Shown here: positions 32,002-43,647 of the stretch, piece after piece | How the letters are laid out: each line of letters begins with the position of its first letter | Numbering within the stretch: the first letter of the stretch is position 1 | NCBI GenBank assembly: GCA_025232375.1 | Contig: CP060419.1 | Span: 2,975,001 to 3,039,000, forward strand | Length of the DNA: 64,000 bases | Reading direction: 5' to 3' | Source: Pseudoxanthomonas sp. NC8 | Lineage (GTDB): Bacteria > Pseudomonadota > Gammaproteobacteria > Xanthomonadales > Xanthomonadaceae | Program-made: the position numbers and the translations under genes | The notes under the pieces: generated by a model | The model's input: the letters and a program-made list of their open reading frames with translations, nothing else | The model's database searches: none | What the model was told of the DNA's origin: nothing

Positions 32002-32082
32002 TCAGAACGCGCGTACCCCTTCCTCCGCCTGTAGGCTCGGAAAGTAATACCAAAAGTAAAAGCGGGCGCGTTGCGTATTCAC
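32002..32082 (-). CDS. Aromatic amino-acid leader peptide (attenuator) for DAHP synthase
   Basis: A 26-codon frame read NTQRARFYFWYYFPSLQ... and ending AEEGVRAF, with seven consecutive aromatic codons Phe-Tyr-Phe-Trp-Tyr-Tyr-Phe. A run containing all three aromatic amino acids directly before a terminator and a shikimate-entry gene is the signature of ribosome-mediated attenuation. When charged Phe, Tyr or Trp tRNA is scarce the ribosome stalls in the run and the terminator at 31947 should not form. The GTG at 32082 is the nearest start; no clear ribosome site precedes it, so the exact start is uncertain. The frame continues upstream without a stop. Confidence 0.85.
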   Translation of the reverse strand: MNTQRARFYFWYYFPSLQAEEGVRAF

Positions 32083-32160
32083 GGCGTCATTGATAACAGC
32101 CGCCCCGGGGTGGCGCAACCGTTTCAGCGGCAACGTGAAGCGGCCGGTCATCCGCAAAGA

Positions 32161-32186
32161 AAAACCCCGCCTCAAGGCGGGGTTTT
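32161..32186. terminator. Bidirectional terminator after groL
   Basis: Perfect 11-bp stem AAAACCCCGCC / GGCGGGGTTTT with a TCAA loop; T-rich on the minus-strand side (TTTTTCTTT). It lies 30 bp past the groL stop and insulates groSL from the DAHP synthase leader transcript. Confidence 0.88.
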
Positions 32187-32215
32187 CCGTACTTCTTTCA
32201 GCGGTGACGACTGGA

Positions 32216-33855
<1,640 letters not shown>

Positions 33856-33911
33856 CTCTGAATTACCTCAGTTCAATTGAATGCGTATGTAGGTGCGGCG
33901 AAGCGGCGGGC

Positions 33912-34203
33912 TCAGCCCAGCACGGCGAAGATGTCGTCTTCCTTCACCACCAGGTAGTCGGTGCCGTCGAGCTTGACCTCGGTGCCGGCGTACTTGCCGA
34001 ACAGCACCTGGTCGCCGACCTTGACCTTCGGGGCGCGCACGGTGCCGTTGTCGAGGACCTTGCCCTCGCCCACGGCGACGACCTTGGCCCTTGATCGGCT
34101 TCTCGGTGGCCGAATCCGGGATCACGATGCCACCGGCGGAGACCTTCTCTTCCTCGGTGCGCTTGATGACGACGCGGTCGTACAGCGGCTTGATGTTGCT
34201 CAT
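33912..34203 (-). CDS. groS: Co-chaperonin GroES
   Basis: GroES, about 96 residues, the lid of the GroEL cage. The start [20 protein letters not shown] and the mobile-loop region [15 protein letters not shown] are diagnostic. A CCAAGG-for-CCAGG insertion (34082-34087 on the plus strand) shifts the second half, whose true frame reads [20 protein letters not shown] and ends IFAVLG at 33912. Confidence 0.96.
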
Positions 34204-34253
34204 GCTTCAATCCCTCACAAGTGATTGACTGGGTTGGAAAAAGGGCGGCTAGA

Positions 34254-34280
34254 CTAGCACTCGCGGGTAGCGACTGCCAG
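34254..34280 (-). promoter_or_regulatory. CIRCE (HrcA) operator upstream of groSL
   Basis: On the minus strand CTGGCAGTC, nine bases, then GAGTGCTAG. The right half matches the CIRCE consensus half GAGTGCTAA at 8 of 9 and the left half TTAGCACTC at 6 of 9, with exactly nine bases between. It sits between the heat-shock promoter and groS, the standard position for HrcA repression. Confidence 0.75.
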
Positions 34281-34325
34281 CACCGCGGACACACGACCCG
34301 GTGTTGGGGCCGGGGATGACAAGGC

Positions 34326-34354
34326 AGATGGGGGAGGCGCGGGGCGCTTTCAAG
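34326..34354 (-). promoter_or_regulatory. Sigma-32 heat-shock promoter of groSL
   Basis: On the minus strand CTTGAAA (34348-34354), a 14-nt spacer and CCCCATCT (34326-34333), a near-perfect match to the RpoH consensus CTTGAAA-N11-16-CCCCATNT. It lies about 125 bp upstream of the groS ATG with the CIRCE element downstream of the expected start site. Confidence 0.88.
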
Positions 34355-34415
34355 GGTGCACCGGATCCGGTCGCCGGGAGCGGGGCCGCGGCGACGCGCC
34401 CGTTACACTTCACGC

Positions 34416-34734
34416 ATGCCGGTCCACCTCGTGTTCTGCAGCTGCCCTGACCCCGACACCGCCCAGCGCCTTGGCCACCGGCGCGGTCGAGGCGCGGCTG
34501 GCCGCCTGCGTGAACGTGCTGCCGCCGATGCGCTCGGTATACCGCTGGCAGGGCGCGGTCGAGCAGGCCGACGAGGTCCTGTTGCTGGCCAAGACCCCGG
34601 CCGAGCGCCTGCCCGCGCTGATCGAACAGCTGCGCGCCCTGCACCCGTATGAACTCCCCGAGATCGTGGCGGTCGAAGCCGGCGCCGGCCTGCCCGCCTA
34701 CCTTGACTGGGTGGCCGACGCCACCCGCCAGTGA
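34416..34734 (+). CDS. cutA: Divalent-cation tolerance protein CutA
   Basis: CutA1, about 106 residues, a trimeric ferredoxin-like protein. Typical segments: VEARLAACVNVLPPMRSVYR, EVLLLAKTPAERLPAL and HPYELPEIVAVEA. An extra T in CCTTGG (34469-34474) shifts the first 19 codons relative to the rest. It is 10 bp upstream of dsbD, an arrangement common in gammaproteobacteria and consistent with a shared transcript. Confidence 0.95.
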
Positions 34735-34744
34735 ATCCCTGCCG

Positions 34745-37040
34745 ATGCTCCCGAGCCTGCTCCGCCTGATCCCCGCCTTCCTGTTCCGCCTGCCGCTGGC
34801 GCTGGCTGCGCTGCTGGCCGCCCTGCCGGCCGTCGCCGCGGACGAGAGCGACCTGCTGCCGGTCGATAAGGCCTTCGCCCTCACTGCCAGTGCGCCGAGC
34901 CGCGACCGGATCGAGCTACGCTGGAAGATCGCCGACGGCTATTACCTGTACCGGCACCGCACCGCGGTCAAGGCCGGCAGCGGCTTCGCCTCCGGGCAGC
35001 TGCAGCTGCCCGACGGCGCGCGCCACAACGACGAGTTCTTCGGCCCGGTCGAGACCTACCGGGGCGAACTGCTCGCCCGCCTCGTCGGCGAGCCGGACGG
35101 CCCCGGCCCGGTGCAGCTGGAGGTCAAATACCGGGGCTGCGCGGATCTGGGCATCTGCTATCCGCCGCAGACCCGGCGCCTGCAGGTGACGCTGCCCGCC
35201 GGTGCCGGCGCAGCGACCGGCCTGCCAGCACCCGCGCCGCCGGCGGTGCTGCCAGGCTTTGGGTGCGAGCGGCGCAACCCGCGGCCTGCAGCTGCCCGGC
35301 CAGCAGGCACTGCCGGAGGCGCAGGCATTCGCGCTGGACGCGATCGCCGACGGCGGCAACCGGATCCTGGTCCGGCTGCAGCCTGCGCCCGGGTACTACA
35401 TCTACCGGGACCGCAGCCGTTTCGAGCTGGAGGGCGACCCCGGCGTCCATGCACGGGCGCCGCGCTGGCCGCAGGGCAGCCGCCATCGCGACGAGCATTT
35501 CGGCGAGGTCGTCGTGTTCTTCGAGCCGGTCGAGGTGGACCTGCCGGTGGGACGCACCCATCCGCGCCCGGTCCAGGCCACTTGGTGGCGACCTTCCAGG
35601 GCTGCCAGACCGACGGCATCTGCTATCCGCCGATGACCCGCCGCATCCCGGTCGACCTGCCGGCCGGGCAGGTGGACCTCGACAGCGTCGCCCCGGCGAC
35701 GGACGCCGCCGCAGCGGCGGACACGGCTACCGTCCCCACCACGGGGCCGGCGCCGGTCGACGCGACCGCCAATGATGTGCCGCCCCTGACGCCTCGGGCG
35801 GCAATTCCTTGCGCAGTGCCGCACCGGCACCGGCACCGGGCCCAGCCGGGATCCTGCTGCTGGCCCTGCTCGGCGGCCTGATCCTGAACCTGATGCCGTG
35901 CGTGCTGCCGATCCTGTCGCTGAAGGCCCCGGGCCGGCCCAGAGCGGCGAGAGCCGGGAACGCGCACGCCGCCACGCCCTCTGGTACACCGCCGGCGTGC
36001 TGGTCGCCTTCGCCGCCGTGGGCGCGCTGGTGGTGGCGCTGCGCGCGGCCGGGCAGGCAGCGGGCTGGGGCTTCCAGCTGCAGCAGCCGTGGTTCGTCGC
36101 CGCGCTGGCCTACCTGATGTTCGCCGTGGGCCTGAGCCTGTCCGGGGTGTTCACCTGGGCGCCGGCGTCGGCGGCGGGCTGGCTGCGCCGCGCAGCGGTC
36201 CGGCCGGCGACTTTTTCACCGGGGTGCTGGCCTGCGTCGTCGCCAGCCCCTGCATCGCACCGTTCATGGGCCCGGCGCTGGCCTATGCGTTCGCCGCGCC
36301 GGCACTGGCCGGCGTCCCGGTGTTCATGACCCTCGGCCTCGGCCTGGCGCTGCCGTTCCTGCTGATCGGCTTCGTGCCGGCGCTGGCGCGGCGACTGCCG
36401 AAGCCGGGCGCGTGGATGGAAACGCTCAAGCAGCTGCTGGCCTATCCGATGTACCTCACCGCGATCTGGCTGCTGTGGGTCCTGGGCCACCAGCGCGGGG
36501 TCGACGCGGTCGCGCTGGTGCTCGCCGGTGCGGCCCTGCTGGCGCTGGCGCTGGGCTGGTTCGAGCGCAGCCGCTGGCAGGGGCGCCGGCTCGCGACGGC
36601 CCTCTCGCTGGGGGCCTTACCTGGTCGCGCTGCTGCCGGCTGGGCGGTGACCCGGCTGGCGCCGCCGGCGGCGACGGTACGGGCACAGGACGCCGGTGTC
36701 GTCGCCTATTCGCCCGAGGGCCTGGCCCGGCTGCGGGCCGCGAACCAGGTGGTCTTCGTCAACATGACCGCCGACTGGTGCGTCACCTGCAAGGCCAACG
36801 AACGCAACGTGCTGTCCAGCGACGCCTTCCGCGCCCTGCTCGAGCGCACCGGGGCGACCTACATGCACGGCGACTGGACCAATGCCGATCCGGCGATCAG
36901 CGCCTTCCTCGAGGAGCACCGGGCGGTGGGCGTGCCGCTGTACGTGGTCTACGGCCCGGGCGCGCCGCCTGCCGTGCTGCCGCCAGTCCTGACCCCAGGC
37001 CCTCGTCGAGGACGCGCTGCTGCGCGCCGCGGCCCGATGA
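34745..37040 (+). CDS. dsbD: Thiol:disulfide interchange protein DsbD with duplicated N-terminal domain
   Basis: Transmembrane electron shuttle of about 765 residues. After a signal peptide there are two tandem DsbD-alpha-like periplasmic domains, each ending in a C..GICYPP motif (CADLGICYPP near residue 135; CQTDGICYPPMTRR near 295); most homologues have one. The membrane domain holds LMPCVLPILSLKA and CVVASPCIAPFMGP, the redox cysteines. The C-terminal thioredoxin domain has NMTADWCVTCKANERNVL. Several indels (near 35265, 35580, 35930, 36205 and 36617) break it. TGA overlaps the next ATG (ATGA). Confidence 0.93.
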
Positions 37041-37609
37041 AGCCGGCTGCGCGCCTGCTGCTGGTAGCCGTGGCTGCCGGTGCGGCTGGCCTGCTCGCCG
37101 GTCGCTGGTACGGGCACCGCCCGCCGCAGGCGCGCGACGCCGGCCCGCATGCCGCACCCGCCGTCCCGGCCGGGGTCCACCCGGCCAGGGTCGGCGATCC
37201 GCTGCCGGCCATCCGCCTGCCGGGCCTGGACGGGAAGATCGTCGAACTGGCCGCGATCGCGCGCCAGGCCGGCCGCTGCTGGTGAACGTCTGGGCAAGCT
37301 GGTGCGGTCCCTGCGTGGAGGAAATGCCCGAACTGCAGCGCCTTACCTATAAGCACAGGGCGAGACAGGCGTGCAGGTCGTCGGTCTGGCCTGGACACCC
37401 CGGAAGGGGTGCGCAGCTTTCTGGCCCGCATCCCGGTCGACTACCCGATCCTGCTCGACACGCCAGGCCCGGCCGACGCCAGCGTCCGGCTCGGCGACAC
37501 CGCCGGACTGCTGCCCTATTCGGTGCTGGTCGATGCGGACCGGCGCGTGGTGAAGCAGAAACTGGGACCGTTCGCAGCGGGCGAAATCGAGGGCTGGGTG
37601 CGCCACTGA
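37037..37609 (+). CDS. TlpA-like membrane-anchored thioredoxin
   Basis: About 190 residues: an N-terminal anchor ([16 protein letters not shown]), a Pro/Ala linker, then a redoxin domain with [17 protein letters not shown] (WCGPC active site) and the cis-Pro region [17 protein letters not shown]. Start codon overlaps the dsbD stop, so it is translationally coupled and probably reduced by DsbD. Indels near 37280, 37345-37365 and 37390. Its client (cytochrome c maturation or another thiol protein) is not indicated. Confidence 0.9.
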
Positions 37610-37741
37610 AGTACCCGGTCGCGCGGCCCGGCACCGCCCCGCCAGATTCAATCACTTGCTTGAAACGATGCCATCTTCGTCGAACTGGACAGTAATGGCG
37701 CCTTCGCGCAGACTGCCGCCCTTTCCGGTTCCGCATCCCCG

Positions 37742-38183
37742 ATGGCCAAGCTGCTGGTCCTGCACGGTCCCAACCTCAACCTGCTCGGCACCCGCGAGCC
37801 GGAGGTCTACGGACACACCACGCTGGCCGACATCGACGCCGGCCTGGCCGCCGGCGCCAGCGCGGCCGGGCATGCCCTGGAAGTCTTTCCAGTCCAACGC
37901 CGAGCATGCCCTGGTCGACCGCGTCCAGGCCGCGCGCACCGACGGCACCGCTTTCATCCTGATCAACCCGGCCGCCTTCACCCATACCTCGGTCGCGCTG
38001 CGCGACGCGCTGGCGGCGGTGGCCATCCCGTTCATCGAGATCCACCTGTCCAACCCGCACACCCGCGAACCGTTCCGCCAGCACAGCTACTTCAGCGACA
38101 AGGCGGTCGGCGTGGTCTGCGGTTTCGGCGCCGACAGCTACCGCTACGCCCTCGACGCCGCCCTGGCGCGACTGCCGGGCTGA
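37742..38183 (+). CDS. aroQ: Type II 3-dehydroquinate dehydratase
   Basis: Dodecameric type II dehydroquinase, about 147 residues, third step of the shikimate pathway. Hallmarks: [20 protein letters not shown] with the catalytic Tyr at its end, [31 protein letters not shown] and [18 protein letters not shown]. One inserted base near 37890 (GTCTTTCCAG). It directly precedes accB, the usual proteobacterial order. Confidence 0.96.
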
Positions 38184-38232
38184 CTTTCCCCTGTACCGCG
38201 CCTGGCGCGGGGCTCCCAACACAGAGGCCACC

Positions 38233-38720
38233 ATGGACCTGCGCAAGATCAAGAAACTCATCGACCTGCTCGAAGAATCCAACCTCGCCGAAATCGAGAT
38301 CAAGGAGGGCGAGGAAAGCGTGCGCCTGTCGCGCATCCCGACCGGCGTGGCCGTGGCCGCCCCGGCCGCCGCGCTGGAAGTGCGCTCGCCCGCCCCGGCG
38401 GCCCCGGCCCCGGCGCCGATGCCGATGAGCTCGCCCACCGAGTCGTCCACCGGCGGCCACAAGGCCGGCGCCGAGCTGCCCCCGGGCCACGTCGTGCGCG
38501 CGCCGATGGTCGGCACCTATTACTCCGCCCCGGGCCCGGACAAGCCGGTCTTCGTCAGCGTCGGTAAGGTGGTCAAGGCCGGCGAGACGCTGGGAATTAT
38601 TGAAGCGATGAAGATGTTCAATCCGATCGAAGCCGACGTCGCCGGCACCGTAGTCGCGATCCTGTGCGCGAGAGCGGCCAGCCGATCGAGTTCGACCAGC
38701 CGCTGTTCGTCATCGGCTGA
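38233..38720 (+). CDS. accB: Biotin carboxyl carrier protein of acetyl-CoA carboxylase
   Basis: AccB, about 162 residues. [20 protein letters not shown] at the N-terminus, an Ala/Pro-rich hinge, and the biotinyl domain with the [12 protein letters not shown] motif, whose Lys is the biotin attachment site. An indel near 38668 shifts the final 17 codons ([12 protein letters not shown]). Operon with accC; the product carries biotin between the biotin carboxylase and carboxyltransferase during fatty-acid synthesis. Confidence 0.97.
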
Positions 38721-38811
38721 GCAGGAAGCGCGAGCGGCCGCCAGCCGCGAGCCTGCGAACGCCCGGCGGCCTGCAGGCCGGTGGGCCGGAAGAACGAATT
38801 GGGAAACGAAC

Positions 38812-40177
38812 ATGCTCGATAAAGTCGTCATCGCCAACCGCGGCGAGATCGCGCTGCGGATCCTGCGCGCCTGCCATGCGATGGGCATCCGCACCGTCGC
38901 CGTGCATTCCACCGTGGACCGCAACCTCAAGCACGTGGCCATGGCCGACGAGTCGGTGTGCATCGGCCCGCCCGCATCGACGGACAGCTACCTCAACATG
39001 GCCTCGATCATCGCCGCGGCCGAGGTGACCGACGCGCAGGCCATCCACCCCGGCTACGGCTTCCTGTCCGAGAACGCCGACTTCGCCGAACGCGTCGAGC
39101 AGTCCGGTTTCATCTTCATTGGCCCGAAGGCCGACACGATCCGCCTGATGGGCGACAAGGTCGAGGCGATCCGGGCGATGAAGGCGGCCGGCGTGCCCTG
39201 CGTGCCCGGCTCCGGCGGCCCGCTCGGCGAGGACATCGTCGAGAACACCAAGATCGCGCGCGAGATCGGCTACCCGGTGATCATCAAGGCCGCCGGTGGC
39301 GGCGGTGGCCGTGGCATGCGCGTGGTCCATGCCGAGGGCTCGCTGAAGACCTCGATCGAGACCACCAAGTCCGAGGCCAAGGCCGCGTTCGGCAATGGCG
39401 AGGTCTACATGGAGAAGTTATGGAGAATCCGCGCCACGTGGAGATCCAAGTGCTGGCCGACGGCCAGGGCAACGCGATCCACCTGGGCGAACGCGACTGC
39501 TCGATGCAGCGCCGCCACCAGAAAGTGGTCGAGGAAGCGCCGGCGCCGGGCATCACCGCCGAACAGCGCGCGCAGATCGGCAAGGTCTGCGTCGAGGCCT
39601 GCGTCCGCATCGGCTACCGCGGCGCCGGCACGTTCGAGTTCCTGTACGAGGACGGACGCTTCTACTTCATCGAGATGAACACCCGCATCCAGGTCGAACA
39701 CCCGGTCACCGAACTGGTCACCGGCATCGACCTGGTCGCCGAGCAACTGAAGATCGCCGCCGGCCAGAAGCTGTCGATCCGCCGGGAGGACGTGGTCCTG
39801 GAAGGCCACGCGATCGAGTGCCGGATCAACGCCGAGGATCCGGAGACCTTCATCCCCAGCCCCGGCCTGATCCAGCATTTCCACGCCCCGGGCGGCCCGG
39901 GCGTGCGCGTGGACACCCACATCTACGAGGGTTACCGCGTGCCGCCGAACTACGACTCGATGGTCGGCAAGCTGATCGTGCACGGACCCGACCGCGCCAC
40001 CGCGATCGCGCGCATGCGCGTGGCGCTGAGCGAGATGGTGGTGGACGGGATCAAGACCAACATCCCGCTGCAGCAGCGGATCATGCGCGACCAGGGTTTG
40101 GGGCGGCGGCCAGAACATCCACTACCTGGAAAAGCGCCTTGGCCGAGCGCAAGAGCAAGTCGATCGCGCTGGGCTGA
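38812..40177 (+). CDS. accC: Biotin carboxylase subunit of acetyl-CoA carboxylase
   Basis: AccC, about 455 residues, ATP-grasp enzyme that carboxylates biotin on Acc[21 protein letters not shown] at the start, [13 protein letters not shown] (ATP-grasp glycine loop), [20 protein letters not shown] and [14 protein letters not shown]. Indels near 39420, 40100 and at 40137-40142 (CCTTGG for CCTGG). Ends [11 protein letters not shown]. Tandem hairpins at 40193-40257 may end the accBC transcript. Confidence 0.97.
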
Positions 40178-40192
40178 GCCGAACGCAGTCCG

Positions 40193-40257
40193 CCCGCTCC
40201 GCCCATCGCACGTGGAGCGGGCCGCGGCGCGCCCGCTCCGCCGCACAGGCGGAGCGG
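40193..40257 (+). terminator. Tandem hairpins after accC
   Basis: Two related stems, CCCGCTCC / GGAGCGGG (40193-40221) and the 10-bp CCGCTCCGCC / GGCGGAGCGG with a 5-nt loop (40233-40257). No T-run follows, so this may be a weak or Rho-assisted terminator, or an mRNA-protecting structure before prmA. Confidence 0.45.
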
Positions 40258-40305
40258 ACCATCGGGCGTGAGACAATCGGCGCCCATTCCCGCGCCGCCG
40301 CCGAC

Positions 40306-41222
40306 ATGCCTTACCTGGAACTGAGCCTGCGCTGCACCGAGGCCGAGCAGCCGCGCTACGAGCGCGCGCTGGAGGATGTGGGCGCGCTGGCGGTCACCCT
40401 GCTCGACGCCGACGCCGACACGCCCAACGAACGCGCCATCCTCGAGCCCGGGGTCGGCCAGACGCCGGTATGGAAGGCGCTGGTGCTGACCGCGCTGTTC
40501 GACGCCGATACCGACGCACTGGCATTGCTGGCCGCACTGGAAGCGTTCGACCCGGCCTGGAATGGAGCAGCGCCGCGTTCCGCAAGGTCGAGGACGAGGA
40601 CTGGGAACGCGCCTTGGCTGGACCAGTTCCAGCCGATGCGCTTCGGCGAACGCACCTGGATCGTGCCTGGAACCATGAGCTTCCCGCCGAAGCGGACATT
40701 CCGGAGGCGGCGGTGGTGCGGCTGGATCCCGGCCTGGCCTTCGGTTCCGGCACCCACCCGACCACCGCGCTGTGCCTGCGCTGGCTCGACGCCCTGGCCG
40801 GCGACGGCCTGCTGCGCGGTGCGCGCGTGCTCGACTTCGGGTGCGGCTCGGGCATCCTCGCGCTGGCCGCGCTCAAGCTGGGCGCCGCCCCGGGCGGTGG
40901 GCGTGGACAACGACCCGCAGGCGGTCCAGGCCAGCCTCGACAACACGCAGCGCAACGCGGTCGGCGAGCGCTTCGCGGTGTACCTGCCGCAGGACGAACC
41001 GGTGGCGACCTATCCGGTGGTCGTCGCCAACATCCTCGCCGTCGCGCTGGATGCGCTGGCCGAGGTCCTCGCCGCGCGCGTGGCGCCGGGCGGACGCATC
41101 GCCCTGTCCGGGATCCTGCGTGGTAGGAACCGGAACTGCTGCAGCGCTACGCCGCCTGGTTCGACGACCTGCAGGTGGCCACCGAAGAGGACTGGGTGCG
41201 GATCGACGGCGTACGCCGTTGA
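40306..41222 (+). CDS. prmA: Ribosomal protein L11 methyltransferase
   Basis: PrmA, about 303 residues. N-terminal substrate-recognition domain ([20 protein letters not shown]), then [20 protein letters not shown] and motif [21 protein letters not shown], plus [15 protein letters not shown]. Errors near 40565, 40612-40617 (CCTTGG), 40668, 40893 and 41125. It trimethylates L11 using SAM. Upstream of the zinc-ribbon protein and fis in the conserved xanthomonad order. Confidence 0.95.
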
Positions 41223-41277
41223 GCCAGCGCCGGAACACCGTCGCCGGAGACGCCGACGGCATGCTTGAATAGGCCGC

Positions 41278-42199
41278 ATGTTCGTCCCCTGCCCGCACTG
41301 CCAGTTCCTTGGTCGCCCACCATCCGCAGCTGCAACCGCTAGCGGAGCACTGCCCGCGTTGCGGCAAGCCGTTGCAGGACGACGGCGAGGCGGACGGCGC
41401 CGCGGAGCAGGCCACGGATGTCGCGGTGCCGGCGGATGACCCAGGCTTTCCGCTTGAGGCAGCGCCGGAAGCGGACATCGATGTCCATGCCACGGAGCCG
41501 GCCGATGCCACCGGTACTCCGCATGAGGCAGCGCCCGATGCCGACATCGCCGTCCAGGCCGCGGAGCCGGCCGATGCCACCGGTACTCCGCATGGGGCAG
41601 CACCGGGCGCGGACATCGACATCCACACTGCGGAGCCGGCGGACGCCACCGAACCGGGCGACGCTGCCGCGGCACACGCAACCCCGGCCCAGGCCAGCAC
41701 CGGCACGGCTCCGCCTGTACTGGCCGCACGGCCGGGAGGCCGGGCACGCGGGCGCTGGCCGCTGATCGCACTGCTCGGCCTGCTGCTCGCACTGCAGATC
41801 CTGCTTGCCGATCGCGCACGACTGGCCGAGGACCCGCGCTGGCGCCCGGTGCTGGAAACGCTGTGCGGAACGCTGGGCTTTAGCCTGCCGGCGTGGGACG
41901 AACCGGCCGCGTTCACCATGCTCGACCGCAAGGTGCAGCCGGCTCCGCAGCAGGCCGGCGCACTGCGCGTGGACGCCACGTTCCGCAACGACGCCCGCTG
42001 GTCGCAGGCCGGCCGGCGCTGCAGATGGCGCTGTCCGACGCCGACGGCCGCGTCCTCGGCAGCCGCGTGTTCCAGCCGGCCGAGTACCCTGGGCGCGCCG
42101 CCCACCACGCTGCTGTCTCCCGGACAGAGCGCGCAGGTCACCTTCGTGGTGCGGGAGCCGGCACCGGGGACGGTCGCGTTTTCGTTCGAGTTCCGCTGA
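41278..42199 (+). CDS. DUF3426 zinc-ribbon membrane protein with tandem repeats
   Basis: About 305 residues. An N-terminal zinc ribbon (MFVPCPHCQFL... HCPRCGKPL), an acidic Ala/Pro linker containing three 23-residue repeats, one transmembrane helix (LIALLGLLLALQILLADRAR near residue 170) and a C-terminal DUF3426 domain (VTFVVREPAPGTVAFSFEFR). Indels at 41307-41312 (CCTTGG), 42015 and 42090. Cytoplasmic zinc finger with a periplasmic domain; role unknown though always near prmA and fis in related genomes. Confidence 0.85.
41456..41662 (+). repeat. Three in-frame 69-bp tandem repeats
   Basis: Repeat units 41456-41524, 41525-41593 and 41594-41662 encode variants of EAAPEADIDVHATEPADATG plus TPH. 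Length differences by whole units would not shift the frame, so copy number may vary between strains. Confidence 0.85.
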
Positions 42200-42306
42200 A
42201 CCCGTTCCGGCCGTCGCCGCCAATGGCAGCGGCCCGATCCCCGCGCTAGACTCCCCTGCCCTACTTCGACGCGGCCCGCAGACGCGCCGCTTCCACCGGA
42301 ACTCCC

Positions 42307-42585
42307 GTGCAGCAGAACGCCCCTCCCCGCGCCGACGCCGGCCGCAGCGCTTCCCGTCCGCCGTTGCGCGAGCACGTGGCCCAGTCGGTGCGGCGCTACC
42401 TGCGTGACCTGGACGGCGTGGACGCCAACGACGTCTACGAGATCGTGCTGCGCGAGATGGAAATTCCGCTGTTCGTGGAAGTGCTCAACCATTGCGAAGG
42501 CAACCAGAGCCGGGCCGCGTCCCTGCTCGGCATCCATCGCGCGACGTTGCGCAAGAAGCTGAAGGACTACGGCATCAGCACGTGA
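42307..42585 (+). CDS. fis: Nucleoid-associated protein Fis
   Basis: Fis, 92 residues, uninterrupted. A proline- and arginine-rich start is followed by [17 protein letters not shown] and the C-terminal helix-turn-helix [25 protein letters not shown], nearly identical to enterobacterial Fis. GTG start at 42307. It bends DNA and activates stable-RNA promoters in fast growth. Last gene of the prmA / zinc-ribbon / fis group. Confidence 0.95.
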   Translation: MQQNAPPRADAGRSASRPPLREHVAQSVRRYLRDLDGVDANDVYEIVLREMEIPLFVEVLNHCEGNQSRAASLLGIHRATLRKKLKDYGIST

Positions 42586-42655
42586 CGCGCGGCCCACGGG
42601 CCCGGCTGCCACCTGCGATGCGGAGCCGGCGTTCCCCGGGAGCGCCCGCGCCGGA

Positions 42656-43647
42656 CTACCCGCCGGCGTTCCAGTAGTAGCGGACCACGTGGAAGAACAC
42701 CGGCGCGGCGAAGCACACCGAATCCAGCCGGTCGAGCACGCCGCCATGCCCCTCGATCATGTGGCCCCAGTCCTTGATGCCGCGGTCGCGCTTGATCGCC
42801 GACATCACCAGGCCTCCCCAGAATCCCATCAGGTTGACGAGGAGCGACAGCCCGAACGCCTGCAGTGGCGTGAACGGGGTGATCCACCACAGCGCCGCCC
42901 CCAGCGCGCTGGCGCTGAGCACCCCGCCGGCGAAACCTTCCACCGTCTTGGACGGCGAGAGTTTCGGCGCGATCAGGCGCCTTCCCAGCAGCTTTCCCCA
43001 GACGTACTGCAGCACATCCGAGGACTGCACCACGATCACGAGGAAGGTGAACAGCAGGACGTTGCGCACCGGGTCGTGGCCGGGCACGCGCAGGTTGAGC
43101 AGGGCCGGCACGTGCGAGATGCAGAAGACGCAGATCATCAGCCCCCACTGCACCTTCGCGGTCCGTTCCAGGTAGTGGGTGGTGTCGCCGCCGATCGTGG
43201 TAAGGATCGGCAGGAACAGGAAGGCGTACACGGGGATCAGCAGCGTGTACATGCCGTACCAGTCGGTCCCACATAAGGTAGTACTGCTAAGGGCAGCACG
43301 ACGTAGAACGCCGCCAGCAGCGCGTAGTAGTCGCCCGATCGCGTGGGTGCCAGGGTGATGAACTCGCGCAGCGCGAACAGTGACACGATCGCGAACAGCA
43401 CGATCACCCCCGCACGGTCGAACAGCAACGCCAGCCCGACCACGGCCGCCATCACCCACCACGCGCGGATGCGCGAGACCATATTGGCGACCACGGCGCT
43501 GGGCGCGGCGCGCTGGCGCCAGCGCAGTGTTTCGGCGACCAGGGTGGCGAGCACGAGCACCGCGGCGATGCCGCCGAACAGCAGGCCGGTCTGGCGGCCG
43601 ACACTCTGGCTGGCGAGTTCCTGCGACACCTGCAGGACGGAGCTCAT
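42656..43647 (-). CDS. Phosphatidate cytidylyltransferase (CdsA family)
   Basis: Polytopic membrane enzyme of about 330 residues making CDP-diacylglycerol from phosphatidate. The CTP-transferase signature is SALGAALWW ... GLVMSAIKRDRGIKDWGHMI, with the conserved KDWG and HGGVLDRLDS. An indel cluster near 43265-43290 (CATAAGGTAGTACTGCTAAGG) breaks the middle. Its ATG overlaps the stop of the acyltransferase gene (ATGA). A second, longer CdsA subfamily distinct from the housekeeping enzyme. Confidence 0.9.

Noticed and set aside
32079..32090. Four-codon frame ATG-ACG-CCG-TGA as the true leader start
   Set aside because: It is out of frame with the aromatic run and ends before it. It could only matter through re-initiation, for which there is no evidence.
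41456..41662. CRISPR-like array
   Set aside because: Units are contiguous, in-frame and without spacers; they encode a protein linker.
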